From positions 620,001 through 684,000 of the forward strand of contig NZ_BCUV01000006.1 in NCBI RefSeq assembly GCF_001591405.1: a DNA stretch of 64,000 bases, in the 5' to 3' direction. The position numbers and the translations under genes are program-made. Below the pieces are notes generated by a model. The model was given only the letters and a program-made list of their open reading frames with translations, was not told the origin of the DNA and searched no databases. Shown piece after piece: positions 26,271-34,794 of this stretch (its first letter is position 1; every line of letters starts with the position of its first letter). The DNA comes from Janibacter terrae NBRC 107853. Lineage in GTDB: Bacteria; Actinomycetota; Actinomycetes; Actinomycetales; Dermatophilaceae.

Positions 26271-27134
26271 GTGGCCCGCCTCCCCCGACTGACCAGCGCA
26301 CCGGTTCTCGCCGGTGCGCTCGTCGTGTTCACCCTCCTGGCGGCCGGTCCCCTGCAGCCCTACGACGAGATGTTCCAGGGCTACTGGGCCAAGCACTACA
26401 CCCCCAACTGGGCGACCTTCCTCGACAAGGTGCCCAACGCCGTCGCCGGTCAGGCGGTCTGCCTGCCGGTCCTCGCGGCAGTGGCGATCCGTCTCGCCTG
26501 GCGCCACCGCACGTGGCACCCTCTCGCCGTCGTCGCGGCGGCAGAGGCCGGGTTCTACGTCGGCATCGGGGGGATGAAGGTGCTGCTCGGGCGCACCGCG
26601 CCCGCGGCCGGCGAAGGGGGGTTCTGGCAGGGGGGGCCGCTCGCCCACGGGTGGTACGGCATCGCCTACCCCTCGGGGCACGCCGCCGAGGCCGTGCTGA
26701 TCTACGGGGCGGCCGCCTACCTGGTGCTCACCTACGCCGGTCCCGACCACCGTCTGCGGCGCCGTCTGACCTGGCTCGTCGGGCTCATCGCGCTCAACGC
26801 GATCATCGTCGCCTTCTACCTCGGGTTCCACTGGCCCACGGACCTCGTCGCCGGTCTGCTCGCCGGCGGGCTCGTCCTGCGCCTGCTCGTCGACGGCGAC
26901 CGGGCGCTCGCGCGGCGGGGCCTCCCCTTCGGCTGGAGCCACGAGATCCGGCGCCCCGAGCCCGAGCCGGCCCAACGCCCCCAGCCCGTGCCCGTGCCCG
27001 CCGCGGTCTGGCTGCGCGCGCCGCTGCCCCGCCCGGTCCACTCGATCCGGCCGCTCACGGCCGCCTGGTCGGTCCCCATCCCCGGCGCCCAGCACCCCCG
27101 CCCGCGACCCGACCGGGAGCTCCAGCTCCACTGA
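26271..27134 (+). CDS. PAP2-family membrane phosphatase
   Basis: A 287-aa lipid-phosphate-type phosphatase with about six membrane segments. The three PAP2 motifs are present: KVLLGRTAP, YPSGHAAE (catalytic-site His) and FYLGFHWPTDLVAG (nucleophile His), with the phosphatase site facing outward. The last ~65 residues are Pro/Arg-rich, probably cytosolic and disordered. GTG at 26271 lies 6 nt after TAGACC (26259-26264), consistent with a leaderless mRNA. It ends in tandem palindromes shared with the convergent gene. Confidence 0.88.
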   Translation: MARLPRLTSAPVLAGALVVFTLLAAGPLQPYDEMFQGYWAKHYTPNWATFLDKVPNAVAGQAVCLPVLAAVAIRLAWRHRTWHPLAVVAAAEAGFYVGIGGMKVLLGRTAPAAGEGGFWQGGPLAHGWYGIAYPSGHAAEAVLIYGAAAYLVLTYAGPDHRLRRRLTWLVGLIALNAIIVAFYLGFHWPTDLVAGLLAGGLVLRLLVDGDRALARRGLPFGWSHEIRRPEPEPAQRPQPVPVPAAVWLRAPLPRPVHSIRPLTAAWSVPIPGAQHPRPRPDRELQLH

Positions 27135-27203
27135 GACGCTGCATTGCCCTAGGGCAATGCAGCGTCTCGACGTCGAGAGAGTGCATTGCCCTAGGGCAAT
27201 GCA
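27133..27203. terminator. Two tandem perfect palindromes sharing one core, between convergent genes
   Basis: 27133-27168 is a perfect 36-bp palindrome centred on CCCT|AGGG. 27182-27203 is a second, 22-bp perfect palindrome with the same core CATTGCCCTAGGGCAATG. The first starts within the PAP2 stop codon. The TAG stop of the convergent dehydrogenase gene (27191-27193) is part of the second core. Strong bidirectional termination is the simplest role; identity of the two cores suggests duplication or a protein-binding site. Confidence 0.7.
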
Positions 27204-28516
27204 GGTCTTCCCGCGCGGTTGGGGGCCGCCGGGTCGCGCTCCTCCATCCCCCACGGCGAGCCGTAGCCGTACGGCGCCGGCGCGGCGAGCAGCTCCAGGA
27301 AGGGGCGGGCGTCGAAGGCCTCCGGGCCCTTGGCCCCCGAGCCGGACCACACCCCGCTCCCGAGCAGCTCCAGTGCGATGACCGGGTTGAGCGCGGTCTG
27401 CCACACGACCGCCTGGGCGTCGTACTCACGCATCGAGACCTCGTTGTCGGCGACGTGGTAGAGGTACACCGCCCGCGGCTCGCCGTCCTTGGTGCCGGTG
27501 ACGAGCAGGCCGGCGCACGTCCTGCCGACCATCCGCGGACCGATCGTCGACGGGTCCGGCAGCACGGCCGCGACGACGTCGCGCGGGCTGACCCGCACGC
27601 CCTTGACGTCGACCGGCTCGGTCGAGTCCAGGCCGAGCTCGTGGAGGTTCCTCAGCATCGAGATCATCTGCTCGCCGAGCCCGTACTTGAAGGTCACCCG
27701 CCGCGCGTCGACCCACCGCGGCATGAGGAGCACCTCCTCGTGCTCGACGTGCACGCACTCGACCGGCCCGATCCCCTCGGGGAAGTCGAAGACCTCCGGC
27801 TCGGCGAAGGGCGGCATCGTCGCGAAGCCCGCCTCCACGTCCCCGCCGGCCCGCTCGCTCTCCCACACGACGGGCGGGTTGAGGCACTCCTCGATGATCG
27901 TCCACATCGAGAAGCCGGGGGCGAAGACCTCGTTGCCGTGCTCGTCGTGGACGACGAGGTCGGCCCCGTCGCGGGTGCCGAGCTCGTCGATCTCGTCGAA
28001 GAGCTCGTCGGCCGCGTACCGGGCGAAGACGTCGGACAGCCCCGGCTCCACGCCGATGCCGAGCAGCGCGAGCCGGTCCGCGGCCTCCCACTCCCCCGCC
28101 CTGGCCAGCTGCAGGTCCCCGAGCTTGACGCCCGGCAGCTCGTGCGGCCGCTCCGGGTGCGGCGTCGACAGCGACATCGCCATGTCGAGGTAGTCAGCGC
28201 CGGCCGCGAGCGCGCCCTCGAAGATCGGCATGACGAAGCGCGGGTCGACCGCGTTGAAGACATGGGTGGCACGGTGCTGCCGCGCCAGGGCGGTGACCGC
28301 TGCGGCGTCCGACGCGTCCACCTGGGCGGCGACGAAGACTGCGGTTCCATGACGGCCCGGGCGCCCCTCCCTTCGTGCCTCGGCGGCCGCGACGCTGGCC
28401 TGCGCCCGCTCGAGCGAGTAGTCCGCGACCACCCACAGCTCGTAGAAGTCCCGCTCGGCGGCGATCTTGGCCGCGGCGTCACCGACGCCCCCGGCGCCGA
28501 TCATCAGCACGCGCAT
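27191..28516 (-). CDS. Saccharopine-dehydrogenase-family NAD(P)-dependent enzyme
   Basis: A 441-aa oxidoreductase: Rossmann domain with MIGAGGVGDAAAK (about residues 5-17), then the saccharopine-dehydrogenase-like domain with VNAVDPRFVMPIFEGAL-type sequence and EPGLSDVFARYAADEL. Saccharopine and carboxy(nor)spermidine dehydrogenases belong to this group; both act on an imine between an amine and an aldehyde. Placed last after potABCD, it is likely to act on a polyamine-derived substrate (inference). ATG at 28516 has AGGAG 7 nt upstream. The last codons run into the palindrome pair. Only 14 bp separate it from potC. Confidence 0.82.
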   Translation of the reverse strand: MRVLMIGAGGVGDAAAKIAAERDFYELWVVADYSLERAQASVAAAEARREGRPGRHGTAVFVAAQVDASDAAAVTALARQHRATHVFNAVDPRFVMPIFEGALAAGADYLDMAMSLSTPHPERPHELPGVKLGDLQLARAGEWEAADRLALLGIGVEPGLSDVFARYAADELFDEIDELGTRDGADLVVHDEHGNEVFAPGFSMWTIIEECLNPPVVWESERAGGDVEAGFATMPPFAEPEVFDFPEGIGPVECVHVEHEEVLLMPRWVDARRVTFKYGLGEQMISMLRNLHELGLDSTEPVDVKGVRVSPRDVVAAVLPDPSTIGPRMVGRTCAGLLVTGTKDGEPRAVYLYHVADNEVSMREYDAQAVVWQTALNPVIALELLGSGVWSGSGAKGPEAFDARPFLELLAAPAPYGYGSPWGMEERDPAAPNRAGRPALP

Positions 28517-28530
28517 CCGACTCTCCTGAC

Positions 28531-29346
28531 TCACTTCGAGGTGCGGCTGCTCACCACGCGCTGACCGACCACGACGAGCAGGACGGCGATGACGAAGAGT
28601 GAGAAGCCGATGACATTGGCCTGGGCGGGGATGCCGCGCAGGTAGCTGACGTAGACGAACTTGGGGAAGGTGCTCGTGTCGCCCGAGACGAAGTTGGTGA
28701 TGATGAAGTCGTCGAAGCTCAGGCTGAAGGCGAGCATCGCGGCGCCGACGACGCCCGGCATGACGAGCGGCAGCGTCACCCGCCAGAAGGTCCCGGCCGT
28801 CCCGGCGTAGAGGTCCTGGGCGGCCTCCTCCATCCGGGGGTCGAGGCTCTCCAGGCGCGCGCGCACGGTGACGACGACGAAGCTCAGGCAGAACATGATG
28901 TGCGCGATGACGATCGTCCAGAAGCCCAGCTGCAGGCCGATCCGGGAGAAGCCCTGGACGAAGATCGTCAGCAGGCTCGCGCCGAGGACGATCTCGGGCG
29001 TGGCCATCGGCACGAAGACGAGCAGGTTGCCGGCGGACCTCCCGCGGAACCGGTGCCGCACGAGGGCGAAGGCGATCATCGTCCCCAGGACGGTCGCGAC
29101 GAAGGTCGCGAGCAGCCCCACCTGGAGCGAGGTGACGAGCGAGTCGCAGATGCCGGGCGCGCCGCAGGGGTTCTGCCAGTGCTTGAGCGTCGGCCCGGCG
29201 TTGGAGTTCCACGTGATGTTGGACTTGCGGTAGTCGTTGAAGCTGAAGATGAAGGTGTAGAGCACCGGCAGGAAGAGGTAGAAGAGCACGAGGATCGCTG
29301 CGATCATCGCGAAGCGGTCGCCGACCCAGCGGGTCACGGAGCGCAT
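28531..29346 (-). CDS. potC: Spermidine/putrescine ABC transporter permease PotC
   Basis: A 271-aa inner-membrane permease with six membrane segments. The EAA loop that contacts the ATPase is EEAAQDLYAGTAGTFWRVTLPLVMPG (about residues 160-185). FTFSFND-like FIFSFNDYRKSNITW near the N-terminus is typical of PotC. It follows potB with 1 bp between stop and start, so the genes are co-translated. There are two Cys near residue 65 (GAPGIC) in an external loop, perhaps a disulfide. Confidence 0.92.
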   Translation of the reverse strand: MRSVTRWVGDRFAMIAAILVLFYLFLPVLYTFIFSFNDYRKSNITWNSNAGPTLKHWQNPCGAPGICDSLVTSLQVGLLATFVATVLGTMIAFALVRHRFRGRSAGNLLVFVPMATPEIVLGASLLTIFVQGFSRIGLQLGFWTIVIAHIMFCLSFVVVTVRARLESLDPRMEEAAQDLYAGTAGTFWRVTLPLVMPGVVGAAMLAFSLSFDDFIITNFVSGDTSTFPKFVYVSYLRGIPAQANVIGFSLFVIAVLLVVVGQRVVSSRTSK

Positions 29347-29347
29347 C

Positions 29348-30253
29348 TCAGACCAGCTCCTCGGTGCCGAAGCGGCGCACGTAGAGGAAGACGAGCACGA
29401 GGATCATCGCCATGAGCGTGAAACTCAGCGCCGCGGCCGTGTCGTAGCCGCCCGGCACCCGGAAGAACTGGCTCTCGATGACGTTGCCGACCATCTTGGT
29501 GCTGCGGTCGGACCCGAGGAGCTCGGCGTTGACGTAGTCGCCGGAGGCGGGGATGAAGGTGAGCAGCGTCCCCGCGAGCACGCCCGGCATGGAGATCGGG
29601 AGCGTCACCCGCGCGAAGGTCGTCAGGCCGTTGCCGTAGAGGTCCCCACCGGCCTCGATGACCCGGGCGTCGGCGCGCTCGAGCGAGGCGTAGATCGGCA
29701 GGACCATGAACGGCAGGAAGTTGTAGGTCAGGCCCGCGACGACCGCCACCCAGGTCTCGGTGATCCGCCCGCCCGGCAACATGTGCAGGGTGGTGAGCAC
29801 GTTGGCGACGATGCCGTCGTCGGCGAGGATCTGGCGCCACGCGATCGTGCGCAGGATGAAGGAGGTGAAGAAGGGGGCGATGACGCAGATGAGCATGACC
29901 GGTCGCCACGCCCCCGCCTTGAAGGCCATGGCGTAGGCGAGCGGGTAGGCTAGGACGAAGGCGAAGAAGGTCGCGAGCGCCCCGAAGACGAGCGAGCGGA
30001 CCATGTGCGGCCAGAACTCGGTGAGCGCGTCGACGTAGTTGCCGACGTTGACGTCGCGGTAGTAGTAGCCCGGGGCTCCGGGGTAGTCGCTCTGCAGCGA
30101 GACGGTGAACAGCTGCACGACGGGCACGACGAAGAAGACGACGAGCCAGAGGATGCCGGGCAGCAGGAGCAGGTAGGCGTACCGCTGCGAGCGGCGGGCG
30201 ACGACGACGTCTGGGTCGGGTTCCACCCCCCGCGTCGCCGTGGTGGTGGTCAC
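29348..30253 (-). CDS. potB: Spermidine/putrescine ABC transporter permease PotB
   Basis: A 301-aa permease with six membrane segments and the EAA loop IEAGGDLYGNGLTTFARVTLPISMPG. PFFTSFILRTIAWRQIL is a signature of PotB-type subunits. GTG at 30253 (VTTTTATRG) overlaps the potA stop (GTGA). With PotC it forms the membrane channel of a polyamine importer; substrate assignment rests on family resemblance and the aminobutyraldehyde dehydrogenase and aminotransferase beside it. Confidence 0.9.
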   Translation of the reverse strand: MTTTTATRGVEPDPDVVVARRSQRYAYLLLLPGILWLVVFFVVPVVQLFTVSLQSDYPGAPGYYYRDVNVGNYVDALTEFWPHMVRSLVFGALATFFAFVLAYPLAYAMAFKAGAWRPVMLICVIAPFFTSFILRTIAWRQILADDGIVANVLTTLHMLPGGRITETWVAVVAGLTYNFLPFMVLPIYASLERADARVIEAGGDLYGNGLTTFARVTLPISMPGVLAGTLLTFIPASGDYVNAELLGSDRSTKMVGNVIESQFFRVPGGYDTAAALSFTLMAMILVLVFLYVRRFGTEELV

Positions 30254-31422
30254 GACGCCTCCCCCGTGGCGATGAAGGCCTTGTCCTGCGCTCCCTCGGG
30301 GAGCCCGTCGGCGGCGACGACGAAGGCGTGCGCCGGGTCCCACGAGATCGACACCTCGTCGCCCGGGCGGGTGGCCTGCGGCTCGACGTCGAGGTTCTGC
30401 TCGTAGACCTGCCACTGGCCGCCCGAGGGCACGGTGACGAGGTACTGCGTCGCGACACCGGTGAAGGAGACGTCGGCGACCGTCGCCCGCACCTCGCCCC
30501 CCGTACCCCCGTGACGAAGGGGGTGCAGCCGCACCTTCTCGGGCCGCACGCCGAAGAGCACCTTGCCCTCGGTGACCGCGGCGCGCGAGCGCGGCACCCG
30601 CACCGTCGTGCCCGCCGCGTCGGCCACGAGGTGGTCGCCGTCGCTGCCGGTGATCGTCGCCGGGACGAGGTTGGACTGGCCGACGAACCCGGCGACGAAG
30701 GCCGTGCCGGGCAGGTCGTACAGGGCCTCGGGAGCGCCCATCTGCTCGATGTGCCCCTTGTTCATCACCGCGACCGTGTCGGCCATCGTCATGGCCTCCT
30801 CCTGGTCGTGGGTGACGTGGATGAAGGTCAGCCCGACCTCGGTCTGGATCCGCTTGAGCTCCACCTGCATCTGGCGGCGCAGCTTGAGGTCGAGGGCACC
30901 GAGCGGCTCGTCGAGCAGCAGCACCTCCGGCCGGTTGACGATGGCCCGGGCGAGGGCGACGCGTTGCTGCTGACCACCGGAGAGCTGCCCGGGGCGACGC
31001 CCCGCCAGGTGCCCCATCTGGACGAGCTCGAGGGCGTCCTCGGCGAGCTGCGGCGCGTCCGAGAGGCCGCGTCGCCTGGGGCCGAAGGCCACGTTGTCGC
31101 GGACGCTCAGGTGCGGGAAGAGCGCGTAGCTCTGGAAGACGGTGTTGACCGGCCGCTCGTAGGGGCGCGAACCGGTGAGGTCGGTGTCGCCGATGAGCAC
31201 CCGGCCGCCGGTCGGCTGCTCGAGACCCGCGACCATCCGCAGCGTCGTCGTCTTGCCGCACCCGGAGGGACCGAGCAGGGCGAAGAAGGAGCCCTGCGGC
31301 ACCTGCAGGTGCAGGTCGTCGACGGCGGTGAAGTCCCCGAAGGTCTTGGTCACCGCGTCCAGGCGCAGGTCCCCCTTCGCCTCCCGGAAACCGCCGGACG
31401 AGGTGCGCGAGAAGATGCCCAT
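30250..31422 (-). CDS. potA: Spermidine/putrescine ABC transporter ATP-binding protein PotA
   Basis: A 390-aa ATPase with Walker A GPSGCGKTT (about residues 51-59), Q-loop FQSYALFPH, signature LSGGQQQR, Walker B VLLLDEPLGALD and the switch HVTHDQEEAM, followed by a C-terminal TOBE regulatory domain (VRPEKVRLHP). ATG at 31422 overlaps the potD stop (ATGA). The repeated 10-mer lies in the TOBE part (30513-30522), encoding Pro-Leu-Arg there rather than the usual Pro-Phe-Val. Confidence 0.94.
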   Translation of the reverse strand: MGIFSRTSSGGFREAKGDLRLDAVTKTFGDFTAVDDLHLQVPQGSFFALLGPSGCGKTTTLRMVAGLEQPTGGRVLIGDTDLTGSRPYERPVNTVFQSYALFPHLSVRDNVAFGPRRRGLSDAPQLAEDALELVQMGHLAGRRPGQLSGGQQQRVALARAIVNRPEVLLLDEPLGALDLKLRRQMQVELKRIQTEVGLTFIHVTHDQEEAMTMADTVAVMNKGHIEQMGAPEALYDLPGTAFVAGFVGQSNLVPATITGSDGDHLVADAAGTTVRVPRSRAAVTEGKVLFGVRPEKVRLHPLRHGGTGGEVRATVADVSFTGVATQYLVTVPSGGQWQVYEQNLDVEPQATRPGDEVSISWDPAHAFVVAADGLPEGAQDKAFIATGEAS

Positions 31423-32678
31423 CAGTTGCCCACCGCCTTCGCCCACAGGGCCGAGTAGTCCGCGTCCTCCTGGGCCGAGAGCGCCCGGAAGCCGACGATG
31501 TCGTGCTCGGCGATGTAGTCCTCACCGGGGAAGATGAAGGGCGACTCCGCGAGATCCGGGTCGATCTTCTCCATCTCCTCGCGGGCACCCTCCACGGGGC
31601 AGATGTAGTTGACCCAGGCGGCGACCTCGGCGGCCACCTTCGGCTCGTAGTAGTAGTCCATGACGCGCTGCGCGTTGCGGCGGTGGTGGCTCGTGATCGG
31701 GACCATGAGGTTGTCGCTCCAGAGCATCCCGCCGCTCTCGGGGATGACGAACTCCCAGTCCTCGTCCTCGGTCTCGGCGCGCAGGATGAACAGGTCGCCG
31801 GACCACACGATGCCCGCGACGGCGTTGCCGCTCTTGAGGTCGTTGAGGTAGCTGTTGCCCTTGATCCGGCGGATGTAGCCGTCGTTCACGCGCTTGTCGA
31901 GCTCGCCGATCGCGGCCTCGAACTGTTCCCGGGTGAAGTCACCGGAGGGGTCGACCCCCTGCTGCTGCATGATCAGGCCGAGCGTGTCGCGGAACTCGCT
32001 GAGCACCGAGATGCGGCCCTTGAGGTCGTCGGCCCACAGGTCCTCGAGCGACTTCAGCTCCCGACCCACCTTCTTCTTGTGGTAGCCGATCCCGGCGAAG
32101 CCGGACTGCCAGGTGAGCGAGTGCTGGCGTCCCGGGTCGAAGGAGACCTCGCGCAGCGGGGCGAGCAGGTTGCCGGCATTGGCCATCTGGATCAGCTCCA
32201 GCGGCTGGCACAGCCCCTCCCGGATGATCCGGTTGGCCATCCAGTCGGTGAAGGTGAAGATGTCGCGGTTGATGTCCTGCTTGGCCCGCAGCTGCGGGGC
32301 GATCTTGTTGAAGTACGTGTCGTTGTCGTCGATGTCCTCGGTGTAGCTGACCTTGATGCCGGTCTGCTTCTCGAAGGCGGTCAGCGTCGGGTACGTCTTG
32401 CCGGCGTCGTCCATGTCGAGGTAGGCCGTCCAGTTGGCCCACCCGACGGTCTTCTCGGTGTCCGAGCGGTCCTGCGGGAGCTCGACCGCGGCCACGCCCG
32501 CGGTCGGGGGCTCCGGCGGGGCGCACGCGGCGAGCGCGCTGCCGCCGATCCCCAGCGCCGCGAGGCCCAGGACGTCCCGCCGGCTCGGTCCGTGCCGGCG
32601 ACGGCCACGGGCCGAGGCCTGCGCGGCGCGCACGAGAGCAGCGATTTCGGGATCGGCTGGCTGCCGAAAGGGGTCCAT
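31422..32678 (-). CDS. potD: Polyamine-binding lipoprotein PotD (Tat-exported)
   Basis: A 418-aa substrate-binding protein. The N-terminus has a twin-arginine motif SRRDVLGLAALG (about residues 32-43) and a lipobox LAAC, so it is probably exported folded by Tat and lipidated at Cys51. The mature part is a type 2 periplasmic-binding fold with WANWTAYLD, TEDIDDNDTYFNKI, FTDWMANRI and GIVWSGD, resembling PotD/PotF. It is the first gene of the potDABC-dehydrogenase unit; a copy of the 10-mer lies in the 42-bp gap before the aldehyde dehydrogenase stop. Confidence 0.92.
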   Translation of the reverse strand: MDPFRQPADPEIAALVRAAQASARGRRRHGPSRRDVLGLAALGIGGSALAACAPPEPPTAGVAAVELPQDRSDTEKTVGWANWTAYLDMDDAGKTYPTLTAFEKQTGIKVSYTEDIDDNDTYFNKIAPQLRAKQDINRDIFTFTDWMANRIIREGLCQPLELIQMANAGNLLAPLREVSFDPGRQHSLTWQSGFAGIGYHKKKVGRELKSLEDLWADDLKGRISVLSEFRDTLGLIMQQQGVDPSGDFTREQFEAAIGELDKRVNDGYIRRIKGNSYLNDLKSGNAVAGIVWSGDLFILRAETEDEDWEFVIPESGGMLWSDNLMVPITSHHRRNAQRVMDYYYEPKVAAEVAAWVNYICPVEGAREEMEKIDPDLAESPFIFPGEDYIAEHDIVGFRALSAQEDADYSALWAKAVGN

Positions 32679-32720
32679 CGCGGACCTCGCTTCCGTGAGG
32701 AGGGACGAAGGGGGTGAGCG

Positions 32721-34166
32721 TCAGCTCTCGATGTTGGCCATGACGTGCTTGATGCGGGTGTAGTCCTCGAAGCCGTACATGGACAGGTCCTTGCCGTAGC
32801 CCGAGTGCTTGAACCCGCCGTGCGGCATCTCGGCGACGAGCGGGATGTGGGTGTTGATCCACACGCAGCCGAAGTCCAGGCGCTTGCTCATGCGCATCGC
32901 CCGCCCGAAGTCCTTGGTCCACACCGAGGAGGCGAGGCCGTACTCCACGCCGTTGGCCCAGGCGACGGCCTGGTCCTCGTCGGTGAACCGCTGGACCGTG
33001 ATGACCGGACCGAAGATCTCGTCCTGGATCGCCTCGTCGTCCTGGTGGAGCCCGGAGACGACGGTCGGCGCGTAGAAGAAGCCCTCGCCCATCGCGCTCA
33101 GCCGCTCGCCGCCCTGCGCGAGGTGGGCGTGGTCGGGCAGCCGGTCGATGAAGCCGGCGACCTTGGCCAGCTGGTCCTTGTTGTTGACCGGGCCGAGCAG
33201 CGCGTCGTCGTCGTCGGGCATGCCGACCTTGGCGTTGTCGCGGGCGTACTCGGCGAGCGCGGCGACGAAGTCGTCGTGGATGCCGGGGGCGGCGAGGACC
33301 CGGGTCGCGGCGGTGCAGTCCTGGCCGGCGTTGAAGTAGCCGGCCGTGGCGATGCCCTCGACCGCGGCCTCGATGTCGGCGTCGTCGAAGACGACGACGG
33401 GCGCCTTGCCCCCGAGCTCGAGGTGGGCGCGCTTGAGGTTCTTGGCCGCGGAGGCGGCGACCTCGAGGCCCGCGCGGACCGAGCCGGTGATCGCGACGAG
33501 CCCGGGGGTCAGGTGCTCGACGAGGGCGCGGCCGGTGTCGCGGTCGCCCGTGATGACGTTGAAGGTGCCGGCCGGCAGGAACTCGGCGGCGATCTCGGCC
33601 ATGAGCAAGGTCGTCTCGGGCGTGGTGTCGCTCGGCTTGAGGACGACCGTGTTGCCGGCGGCCAGGGCGGGGGCGATCTTCCACGCGGCCATCATCATCG
33701 GGTAGTTCCACGGGGTGACCTGGCCGACGACACCGATCGGCTCGCGACGGATCCAGCTCGTGTGCCCCTGCATGTACTCGGCCGAGGCCCTCCCCTCGAG
33801 CACCCGGGCGGCACCGGCGAAGAAGCGGATCTGGTCGCACATCACGGGCACCTCCTCGGAGGCGGTGAGGGCGTGCGGCTTGCCGGTGTTCTCCCCTTCG
33901 AGCCGGATGAGGTCCTCGGCGCGCGCCTCGAGGGCGTCGGCGAACTTCAGCAGCGCTGTCTGGCGCTCCCCCGGCGTCGTCTCGCCCCACCGCGCGAAGG
34001 CGGACTCGGCACTCGCGTACGCGGCGTCGACATCGGCCTGCGTCGAGACGGGCGCGTGGGCGACGACCTGGCCGGTGGCCGGGTTGACCAGCTCGGTGCT
34101 CGCGTCGCCCGAGGCGTCGACGTACGCGCCACCGACGAAGTTGCGCAGGGTCCGGGGCTGGGTCAC
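32721..34166 (-). CDS. Gamma-aminobutyraldehyde dehydrogenase
   Basis: Oxidises 4-aminobutanal from putrescine to GABA. The 481-aa aldehyde dehydrogenase has [27 protein letters not shown] (catalytic Glu), [11 protein letters not shown] (catalytic Cys) and [23 protein letters not shown], a C-terminus typical of the PatD/YdcW group. Position between potD and the Lrp-aminotransferase pair fits polyamine catabolism. GTG at 34166 has GGAAGGA upstream. Its promoter region, with TATGGT near 34199-34204 (minus strand), overlaps a 14-bp palindrome that may bind the divergent regulator. Confidence 0.9.
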   Translation of the reverse strand: MTQPRTLRNFVGGAYVDASGDASTELVNPATGQVVAHAPVSTQADVDAAYASAESAFARWGETTPGERQTALLKFADALEARAEDLIRLEGENTGKPHALTASEEVPVMCDQIRFFAGAARVLEGRASAEYMQGHTSWIRREPIGVVGQVTPWNYPMMMAAWKIAPALAAGNTVVLKPSDTTPETTLLMAEIAAEFLPAGTFNVITGDRDTGRALVEHLTPGLVAITGSVRAGLEVAASAAKNLKRAHLELGGKAPVVVFDDADIEAAVEGIATAGYFNAGQDCTAATRVLAAPGIHDDFVAALAEYARDNAKVGMPDDDDALLGPVNNKDQLAKVAGFIDRLPDHAHLAQGGERLSAMGEGFFYAPTVVSGLHQDDEAIQDEIFGPVITVQRFTDEDQAVAWANGVEYGLASSVWTKDFGRAMRMSKRLDFGCVWINTHIPLVAEMPHGGFKHSGYGKDLSMYGFEDYTRIKHVMANIES

Positions 34167-34215
34167 GACAGGGTCCTTCCGATCGGGAATGTGACCCCGA
34201 CCATAGTGCTTGTCG

Positions 34216-34229
34216 TGTCGATATCGACA
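34216..34229. promoter_or_regulatory. Palindromic operator candidate TGTCGATATCGACA
   Basis: A perfect 14-bp palindrome in the 169-bp divergent gap between the aminobutyraldehyde dehydrogenase and AsnC genes. On the minus strand it lies at the -35 position relative to TATGGT (34204-34199), so a bound protein would control the dehydrogenase and perhaps the pot genes. AsnC/Lrp proteins bind partly palindromic 13-15-bp sites, so the adjacent regulator is the obvious candidate. Confidence 0.55.
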
Positions 34230-34300
34230 GGTCTCGGCGACATCAATTCGGAAAACATCAGCCCATGGCTCACATAGACACGGATTTCGTCGCTCTCGGC

Positions 34301-34335
34301 TTGCCATCCGTCCTGGATCGCGTCACGATGGCGAC
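34301..34335 (+). promoter_or_regulatory. Promoter of the asnC-aminotransferase unit, probably leaderless
   Basis: TTGCCA (34301-34306), a 17-bp spacer and CACGAT (34324-34329) give a plausible -35/-10 pair. The ATG at 34336 is 6 nt after the -10, so transcription would begin at the start codon. Confidence 0.5.
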
Positions 34336-34794
34336 ATGTCCGCCGCCGTCCAGCTCGACGAGATGAGCAAGCAGATCATCGAGCACCTGCAGGAGGACGG
34401 CCGTCAGTCCTACGCGACGATCGGGCGTTCCGTGGGTCTCTCCGAGGCCGCCGTGCGCCAGCGCGTCCAGCGTCTGCTCGACGCAGAGGTCATGCAGATC
34501 GTCGCGGTCACCGATCCGCTCCAGGTGGGCTTCCACCGGCAGGCGATGATCGGGATCACCGTCGAGGGCGACCTGCGACCCGTCGCCGACGCCCTGACGG
34601 ACATGCACGAGGTGTCCTACGTGGTCACCACGGCGGGCAGCTTCGACGTCCTCGCCGAGATCGTCTGCGAGGACGACGAGGAGCTGCTCGTCCTGCTCAC
34701 CGAGCGCATCCGCACCCTGCCGGGCGTGCGCTCGACCGAGACCTTCGTCTATCTCAAGCTCAACAAGCAGCACTACAACTGGGGGACCAGATGA
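34336..34794 (+). CDS. Lrp/AsnC-family transcriptional regulator
   Basis: A 152-aa regulator. Residues ~5-60 form the AsnC helix-turn-helix (MSKQIIEHLQEDGRQSYATIG, then VGLSEAAVRQRVQRL), and residues ~65-145 form the RAM effector domain (GITVEGD, VVTTAGSFDVLAEI, GVRSTETFVYLKL). It overlaps the aminotransferase gene by ATGA and is divergent from the dehydrogenase. A role as local sensor of a polyamine-derived amino acid is likely. The ATG at 34336 fits the leaderless promoter; upstream open frame is unlikely coding. Confidence 0.92.
   Translation: MSAAVQLDEMSKQIIEHLQEDGRQSYATIGRSVGLSEAAVRQRVQRLLDAEVMQIVAVTDPLQVGFHRQAMIGITVEGDLRPVADALTDMHEVSYVVTTAGSFDVLAEIVCEDDEELLVLLTERIRTLPGVRSTETFVYLKLNKQHYNWGTR

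Noticed and set aside
27133-27203. Short CRISPR array (two identical palindromic units)
   Set aside because: Only two units, the spacing between them is 13 bp, and there are no cas genes; palindromic terminator or element fits better.
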